Shown here: positions 15,538-20,637 of the stretch, piece after piece
Layout of the letters: the number at the start of each line of letters is the position of its first letter
Position numbering within the stretch: the first letter of the stretch is position 1
Assembly: GCA_031553435.1 (NCBI GenBank)
Contig: JAVBLQ010000075.1
Location: forward strand, 1-20,637
Direction: 5' to 3'
DNA: 20,637 nucleotides
Origin: JAVBLQ01 sp031553435
GTDB lineage: Bacteria > Bacteroidota > Bacteroidia > Bacteroidales > Azobacteroidaceae
Program-made: the position numbers and the translations under genes
Notes under the pieces: generated by a model
What the model was told of the DNA's origin: nothing
Database searches by the model: none
What the model saw: only the letters and a program-made list of their open reading frames with translations

Positions 15538-17958
15538 TCATCTTCTGCCTAATTTGGGACGATCCCCTTCTTCTTTCTTAAAATTATGAAATTTTTGAGT
15601 TTGAGCTTGTCCTCTTATCCGTGAATTTTCCGAGCGGTTAAGTCCCTGCTGTACATTGCCGGAAGAAGAATGATGTTCTGTGTCAAAAGTCTGATGAGTA
15701 CTACCACCTAAATTCTGTTGATGAGTAACTCCACCGACATTTTGCTGACGGGTTGCACCTCCAGGATTTTGTTGATGAGTAGTTCCACTCAGATTTTGTT
15801 GATGTTGTTCTCTGATCGGTTGTTGACGGGTAGCGCCTCCCAGATTTTGCTGATGAGTGGCAGTATGATGTTCTGCTCCACTCAAATTGGAATTCTGCCA
15901 TTGTTTTGTAGCATTATTATAATGGCTCCAGGTCCCGTTTTCATTTTTTCTATAAACATTTCCGTCATGTCCGGCATATACTCCATTATTATATGTATGA
16001 ATATTTCCGGCAGGTCCACGGGTAATAACGCCTTCACGCCCTCCTGAAGTTTGATAAGCAAATGCAGAACCACCACGAGTTGAAACATGAGCCGAGCGCG
16101 CCCAATCCGATCCGTGACTTACCGCAGAATGTCCCCATTGAGCATATGGATTATGTGCTTGTGATGTATGCCCGTAGCTTCCAGTCCAGGGATTGTAAGT
16201 ATTAGCTGCCGAACGACCTCCATACCAACCTTGTACACTGGCCGAACGTCCGTATCTTCCTGTTACGGGATTATACCATGCTGAAGTTCCTACGCTTCCG
16301 TAAGGACCATACGCTCTACGACCTGTAGCCCATCCGCCTGTCCAGGGATTGTAAACTGCTCCTCCGCCATAAGTATATGGCCAGGGACGATAAATCGGAT
16401 ATAATGCATGAGGAGGATAATAAATATACGGAGGATAATACCATCCGGTTCCATAAACTATGGCAGTACTAATAATGGCCCCAACAGCGGCTCCAATGAT
16501 AAATGCTCCCAGATATCCTCCGGTTGAACTGGATTCGACCGTTGTTTCTGTGGGATTGGTTTGTGTTACATAAGTCACATTGTATACCGGAGAACTAGGC
16601 GGTATCGTATATATTTCCGACGGTACCGAATCCGCAGTCTTCCACGGCCCGTTGGGAGAAGAAGAAACAAACCATACTGCCTGGAAACACATATAGTACA
16701 GATCTCCGACTTTTATTACTTTATCTTGTGTATTGGTTGCATATTGCATTTTTGTACCTTCGATCGGGGCGAATTTAGGATCTCCATCGTAAGTAGCTTT
16801 AGCCTGCGCCTCAGCTTCCGCACGGTTTACTACTACAGTTGTTGGTATTTGAGCCAGTAATACGGCATCTGAAGCTTCCACTGTTCCGGGAACGGAAGAA
16901 AGCACATGAGCCATCGGAGAATCTTCCGGAATTTTCTTAAAATCATTAGGAAGATTATTTCCGGCATAACTCCAAGGACCTCCGAATTGTTTAGAACGGA
17001 ACCAACGACCGGAAAGCAGAATATAATAATTATTGTCTGCCTGATCTAAAAATAAATCATTCTCTGTATTGCTTACATATAACAATTGAGTCCCTGATAT
17101 TTTTGAAAATACCGGTGCGCCTTCCGTCAATATCAATTCTGCGGGAACATTACTATAAAACACTGTAGGAGCTGTCATTCCTGTAGGAGGCGGTACCATT
17201 TTGATTACATCATCAAAATTTTGCCCTGAAGGAAGAGACGACATATCTTTAGGCAAAGAGGTGGTTTGAATCCATCCGCTACTTAAACTTTTTGAAGTAA
17301 GCCAAGCATTGTCGGCCAGCAAATAATATTGTTTTGTATTTTTATCCTGAAACAAATCCCAGTTGGTATTAACGACAAATTGCAGATTAGTTTTTTCAAT
17401 AGGAGAGAAAACCGGATCGCCATCAACAATTAATAAGATCGCCGGACTGGCACTGTAAAAAATCTTCGGAGGATCATTTTTTACATTAACAGGTTGAGTT
17501 CCTGTTTGAGTAGTATTATCCAAATCTGCTAAAATACGATCCATTGAAATAGTCTCAGAACCTGTCGGCACCAAACTCTGAAAGACTTTTTTCATATCTT
17601 CTGATGTTTTTTCATCCAATGAAGGGAAACGAATATCTGTATATTCAATATTATGCAAATAAGTAGTATGGGCATCTTTATCTGTTTTAGTATCGCATTT
17701 GAACGAAGCAACACCAAGCACTTCCTGCCCACCTTCCGGAGTCAAAGAAAAGGCAAAACGTCCTTCCAAGGTCTTGTAATTATCCCATTTATCAATTTGA
17801 GGTTGATAATAAACCAAAGTCGATTTATTATCCGTTGCCTGACGCGGCCAGCCTATATCCTGCGCAACATCAGCACTCGTAGCCTGAGGCGATGAATTGG
17901 TATGCGAACAGCTAACCAACAATATTGCAATTAATAATGCTATAAATGAGTGATTCAT
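15538..17958 (-). CDS. Large repeat-rich surface lipoprotein
   Basis: The start at 17958 gives 806 residues beginning MNHSFIALLIAILLVSCSH, a lipoprotein signal with Cys17 in LVSC. A longer frame starting at 18084 would translate the upstream dispersed repeat and hide the signal, so I reject it. After an N-terminal region (about 30-160) come three related modules of about 80 residues (about 166-245, 266-345, 370-455). Each has a D/E-G-x-P-x-F-x-x-I start, a Y-x-x-N-T core, a Y-Y-x-x...W-F/L segment and a G-P-W-like end. A glycine/alanine-rich hydrophobic helix (481-503) is followed by a Tyr/Pro-rich stretch. Three YNPxTG motifs (536, 562, 588) are spaced 26 residues apart, then a Gly/Ser/His region, and a 9-residue repeat (701-757, type HQQNLGGAT). 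Similar proteins occur in many Gram-negative bacteria without known function. A surface or envelope role is inferred. Confidence 0.8.
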   Translation of the reverse strand: MNHSFIALLIAILLVSCSHTNSSPQATSADVAQDIGWPRQATDNKSTLVYYQPQIDKWDNYKTLEGRFAFSLTPEGGQEVLGVASFKCDTKTDKDAHTTYLHNIEYTDIRFPSLDEKTSEDMKKVFQSLVPTGSETISMDRILADLDNTTQTGTQPVNVKNDPPKIFYSASPAILLIVDGDPVFSPIEKTNLQFVVNTNWDLFQDKNTKQYYLLADNAWLTSKSLSSGWIQTTSLPKDMSSLPSGQNFDDVIKMVPPPTGMTAPTVFYSNVPAELILTEGAPVFSKISGTQLLYVSNTENDLFLDQADNNYYILLSGRWFRSKQFGGPWSYAGNNLPNDFKKIPEDSPMAHVLSSVPGTVEASDAVLLAQIPTTVVVNRAEAEAQAKATYDGDPKFAPIEGTKMQYATNTQDKVIKVGDLYYMCFQAVWFVSSSPNGPWKTADSVPSEIYTIPPSSPVYNVTYVTQTNPTETTVESSSTGGYLGAFIIGAAVGAIISTAIVYGTGWYYPPYIYYPPHALYPIYRPWPYTYGGGAVYNPWTGGWATGRRAYGPYGSVGTSAWYNPVTGRYGRSASVQGWYGGRSAANTYNPWTGSYGHTSQAHNPYAQWGHSAVSHGSDWARSAHVSTRGGSAFAYQTSGGREGVITRGPAGNIHTYNNGVYAGHDGNVYRKNENGTWSHYNNATKQWQNSNLSGAEHHTATHQQNLGGATRQQPIREQHQQNLSGTTHQQNPGGATRQQNVGGVTHQQNLGGSTHQTFDTEHHSSSGNVQQGLNRSENSRIRGQAQTQKFHNFKKEEGDRPKLGRR
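15691..15860 (-). repeat. 27-bp coding tandem repeat inside the lipoprotein gene
   Basis: About six units of 27 bases encode the 9-residue motif HQQNLGGAT and its variants (RQQNVGGVT, HQQNPGGAT, HQQNLSGTT, HQQNLGGST). One degenerate unit (RQQPIREQ) is one codon short. The units differ at several synonymous and non-synonymous sites, so the array is not freshly expanded. Because 27 is a multiple of three, copy-number change would keep the frame. Confidence 0.8.
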
Positions 17959-17996
17959 AACTATAAGTTTTTGTTGTTTCAAAAAGTGACCAATGT

Positions 17997-18096
17997 GAAT
18001 GTTTTGGGTGCATGGTGCACGGTACACGGTGCACGGTCGGTTTATCAGATGTAGTGCATTGTCAGGCGTAAGCAATTCGTGCACCCAAAAATATTC
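17997..18096 (+). repeat. Dispersed intergenic repeat, GGTGCAC family, copy B
   Basis: The 24 bases at 17997-18020 are identical to 1048-1071 read on the minus strand. The element has terminal arms TTTTGGGTGCA (18002-18012) and TGCACCCAAAA (18080-18090), perfect over 11 bases and about 67 bases apart. Several GGTGCAC/GGTACAC words lie close together inside. It lies upstream of the lipoprotein gene, after the HlyD-like gene. On the minus strand its edge reads TATTTTTG (18086-18093), a match to the -7 consensus, so it might contribute a promoter; that is weak evidence. Confidence 0.7.
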
Positions 18097-18177
18097 GTAT
18101 TGATTTCAATAAGAATAACAAAATAAAAAGGAAAGAGTTTTTGAAAAACGAAAAAAAGGCGGAGACTATTTATTGAA

Positions 18178-18903
18178 TCACTTTTTCCTTATAGAAATAA
18201 TGAATCGTTTAAGAAATGACTCATTAGACAAAAAAACAGTGGCTTTAGCACTCATTAAAGGATTATAATTGAATTCATAATTATTTGTTGATTTGAAACC
18301 GTTTTCCAAGCATATTTCCACTCTTTTACAGCCATCTTCGCTTTCAGGGAACGGATAAATTTTTGAAATTTTCCCATCAATAAGTCCATATTTTTTTGCC
18401 GGAAAATCCATCAATTCTATCTTTACATTTTGATCTGACTTTATTCTGTTTATTTTTTCTTGAAGGACAAATATAATTCCATATACATTTTGAATATTTT
18501 TCGGAACAATTGAAAATAAAACCTCTCCTTTATTGACAAAAGATTTATCACGGCAATTGACTAACAATCGTCCTTCAGATTGAGATTTGATCAATACAAT
18601 AGTATCATTTACCCCTTTAAATAAGGCCAATATTTGTTTTTCCCTGATATTTTCCGGACAATTTTTTAATTCTATAAAACCATTTTCCGGAGCTTTAATG
18701 AGTTCGCTTTCCGGAGAAGTGTATAAACAGACCGGCATGGTAAGTGTTTCAGGATAAGGTATAAAATATGCGCCCAAAAACACAATGACAATGACTAAAG
18801 ATATAATAGTTATACCTATTCTCAATAACACCGGCGGAACTTGTCCAACGATATTGCGAACTTTTTCACTTCGTAGTTCAATATCATTTTTATTTTCAGC
18901 CAT
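18178..18903 (-). CDS. Short HlyD-like membrane fusion protein of a peptide exporter
   Basis: The 241-residue protein has a cytoplasmic N-terminus, the typical GQVPPVLLRIG lead (20-30) and one membrane helix (about 28-47). A lipoyl/barrel-sandwich half (about 66-96: IKAPENGFIELKN...REKQILALFKG) is followed almost at once by the second half (about 100-134: VLIKSQSEGRLLV...FVNKGEVLFSIVP). A beta-barrel domain comes next (about 140-225). Normal HlyD/bacteriocin-exporter fusion proteins have a long coiled-coil hairpin between the two lipoyl halves and are about 400-450 residues long. Here that hairpin is absent. The gene starts 6 bases after the stop of the ABC exporter gene, so the two are co-transcribed. 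It probably links the exporter to the periplasm or outer-membrane channel, but without the hairpin the contact to a TolC-like channel must differ. Confidence 0.82.
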   Translation of the reverse strand: MAENKNDIELRSEKVRNIVGQVPPVLLRIGITIISLVIVIVFLGAYFIPYPETLTMPVCLYTSPESELIKAPENGFIELKNCPENIREKQILALFKGVNDTIVLIKSQSEGRLLVNCRDKSFVNKGEVLFSIVPKNIQNVYGIIFVLQEKINRIKSDQNVKIELMDFPAKKYGLIDGKISKIYPFPESEDGCKRVEICLENGFKSTNNYEFNYNPLMSAKATVFLSNESFLKRFIISIRKK

Positions 18904-18909
18904 AATTGA

Positions 18910-20637
18910 TTAATTTCCAAGTTCTAACTGGTTTTTCACTAATTCGTAATACTTTCCTTTCAACCGGGTTAAAGTTTCATGGTTGCCATGTTCCACAATT
19001 TCACCGTTATCTAAAACAATTATCTGGTCAGCATTTTTTACTGTACTCAAACGATGGGCTACGATCACAACTGTTTTACCTTCGTAGAATTTTGATAAAT
19101 TTTCTATGATCACTTTTTCATTATTGGCATCCAAAGCATTGGTCGCTTCATCAAAAAATAAAAACTGGGGATTTTTATAGACTGCTCGAGCGATTAATAA
19201 GCGTTGACGCTGTCCTTGGCTGATCCCCTGACCTTCCTGTCCGACTTTTGTATTGTAAGATAAAGGTAATTGGGTAATGAAAGTATCAATGTTGGCAACC
19301 TCGGCTGCATGACGTAGTCGATCAATATTTATTTCTTCATCAGAAACAGCTATATTTCGGGCAATCGATTCTGAAAAAACATATCCATCCTGCATCACAG
19401 CACCACATTGACTGCGCCACCAAGTTAAATTAAACTTATCTAAAAATTGATTTCCAACAGTAATTTCTCCTTCAACCGGAGAATAATGTCCCAATAAAAG
19501 TTTTACTAATGTAGTTTTACCGCTCCCGCTCGCGCCAACAATAGCAGTTATTTTTCCCTCCGGTATTTCCAGATTGATATTATTCAATACTTTTTTTGAA
19601 TTTGGCCCTTCATATTGAAACATCAAGTTTTGAACTTGTATTGTTTTGTTTGCTTTTTCCGTAAACGATGATATAGTTTTATGTTCATTTTCTTCATTTT
19701 CTCGTTCATGTATTTCATTCATCCGTTCTAAGCTGATGCTTACATCTTGCCATTGATATATGAAACTCATGATTTGTTCAACAGGGGAATTCAGTTGCCC
19801 AATAATATATTGAACAGAAAGCATCATTCCTAAAGTAAGCTCTCCATGTATCACGGAAGTTGCTGCCAGTACAGTTATCAAAATATTTTTTATTTCATTG
19901 ATAGTTATACTTCCGGCTTCTTGTACTTGTTGCATAGAAAGAGTTTGTAGATTCACGTCAAAAAGATCTGCTCGCACATCTTCCCATTCCCAACGTTTCC
20001 GTTGTTCACAACCTTGTTGCTTTATTTCTTGCATGCCATTGATCAGTTGGTGAATTTTTGTCCGGTTTAAGGCTTGTTGTTCAAAATATTTGTAATCCAG
20101 GATTTTTCTTTTTTTCAAGAAAAACAAAAACCATACACCATAAATGAGACTTCCAATGATAAATAATAGAAATATCTTTATATTGTATATTAATAAAACT
20201 ATTCCAAATACAATAAAACTAAATAAGGAAAATAATAAATTTAAAGTTTGTGCAGTAAGAAAACGTTCGATTCTACTGTGGTCATCTATTCTCTGCAATA
20301 AATCACCTAAGAGTTTAGTATCAAAAAAACTCATAGGAAGTTTCATCAATTTAATAAAAAAATCTGATATCAGAGAGATATTTATTCGTGTGCTAATATG
20401 AAGTAGAATCCTCCGACGAATAAAATCAATGCTTGTTCGACCCGCTAATAGCATCAATTGAGCCAACAAAATCAACCATATAAAACCGATATTTTGATTT
20501 ACAATTCCATTGTCAACAATCGCTTGTGTTAAAAAAGGGAAAGTCAATTGAAGCAAACTTCCAACTAATAAACCTATAATTAGTTGTCCAAAAAAAACTC
20601 TATGGTTTAGAAAATATTTTGAAAGAAAATTTATTTT
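18910..20637 (-). CDS. Peptidase-type bacteriocin/peptide ABC exporter, 5' end beyond window
   Basis: The reading frame is open to the right edge of the window: 575 codons are visible and the true start lies outside. The visible part begins KINFLSKYFLNHRVFFGQL, the segment leading into the first membrane helix of peptidase-containing ABC exporters. A TTG at 20556 is only an internal codon. Six membrane helices are followed by an ATPase domain with Walker A GASGSGKTT (19512-19538), Q-loop QDGYVF, signature ISQGQRQR (family-typical variant of LSGGQ), Walker B FLFFDEATNALD and the switch AHRLS. In relatives an N-terminal C39 peptidase domain trims a double-glycine leader while exporting the peptide; it would lie just beyond the window, so its presence is inferred. 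It is followed 6 bases later by the HlyD-like gene. Confidence 0.9.
   Translation of the reverse strand, partial: KINFLSKYFLNHRVFFGQLIIGLLVGSLLQLTFPFLTQAIVDNGIVNQNIGFIWLILLAQLMLLAGRTSIDFIRRRILLHISTRINISLISDFFIKLMKLPMSFFDTKLLGDLLQRIDDHSRIERFLTAQTLNLLFSLFSFIVFGIVLLIYNIKIFLLFIIGSLIYGVWFLFFLKKRKILDYKYFEQQALNRTKIHQLINGMQEIKQQGCEQRKRWEWEDVRADLFDVNLQTLSMQQVQEAGSITINEIKNILITVLAATSVIHGELTLGMMLSVQYIIGQLNSPVEQIMSFIYQWQDVSISLERMNEIHERENEENEHKTISSFTEKANKTIQVQNLMFQYEGPNSKKVLNNINLEIPEGKITAIVGASGSGKTTLVKLLLGHYSPVEGEITVGNQFLDKFNLTWWRSQCGAVMQDGYVFSESIARNIAVSDEEINIDRLRHAAEVANIDTFITQLPLSYNTKVGQEGQGISQGQRQRLLIARAVYKNPQFLFFDEATNALDANNEKVIIENLSKFYEGKTVVIVAHRLSTVKNADQIIVLDNGEIVEHGNHETLTRLKGKYYELVKNQLELGN

Noticed and set aside
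15691..15860. CRISPR array
   Set aside because: The 27-base units follow each other without spacers and are translated in frame as a 9-residue repeat.
20556..20637. TTG at 20556 as the true start of the ABC exporter
   Set aside because: The frame continues upstream to the window edge with family-typical sequence, so the gene is cut by the window and not short.

Overview
The window looks like a chromosome segment from a Bacteroidota (Bacteroidales-type) bacterium. The DNA is AT-rich, and genes are preceded by Bacteroidetes-type promoters (a -7 box of the form TAnnTTTG, sometimes with a TTTG -33 box) rather than strong Shine-Dalgarno sites. The protein families fit the same phylum: a T9SS-like C-terminal sorting tail, DUF4468, DUF1080, tandem rhomboids with a Bacteroidetes C-terminal tail, and Tat-exported Gfo/Idh/MocA oxidoreductases. 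I cannot name a genus or species.

Layout. (1) Positions 111-7757, all on the minus strand: a five-gene sugar-degradation cluster. In transcription order it holds a secreted GH127-like beta-L-arabinofuranosidase with two C-terminal accessory repeats and a T9SS-like tail, a cytoplasmic Gfo/Idh/MocA dehydrogenase, a Tat-exported Gfo/Idh/MocA dehydrogenase, a DUF1080 lipoprotein (3-keto-glycoside hydrolase family) and an exported TIM-barrel sugar isomerase/epimerase-like protein. The last four resemble the oxidise, cleave and reduce pathway for glycosides known in Bacteroides; the GH127 enzyme would supply or share the substrate. (2) 8068-10167, plus strand: a secreted SUMF1-fold protein that lacks one of the two catalytic cysteines of true formylglycine-generating enzymes, then an exported DUF4468 plus flavin-reductase fusion under its own promoter. 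(3) 10177-12925, minus strand: a tight operon of two rhomboid proteases and a membrane-anchored endonuclease/exonuclease/phosphatase-family protein. (4) 13312-15474, plus strand: an HU-family DNA-binding protein with a clear promoter and terminator, then argS. (5) 15538-17958, minus strand: a large surface-type lipoprotein built from several repeat types. (6) 18178-20637, minus strand: the end of a peptide/bacteriocin export operon, with a peptidase-type ABC exporter running off the right edge and an unusually short HlyD-like membrane fusion protein.

Two families of dispersed intergenic repeats each occur twice: a GTGAC-rich element (11-86 and 13048-13135) and a GGTGCAC-rich palindromic element (1035-1071 and 17997-18096). 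No rRNA, tRNA, CRISPR array, insertion sequence or integrase was recognised. The strongest candidates for something new are the GH127/T9SS plus 3-keto-glycoside gene set, the exported DUF4468-flavin reductase fusion, the hairpin-less membrane fusion protein, and the two repeat families.
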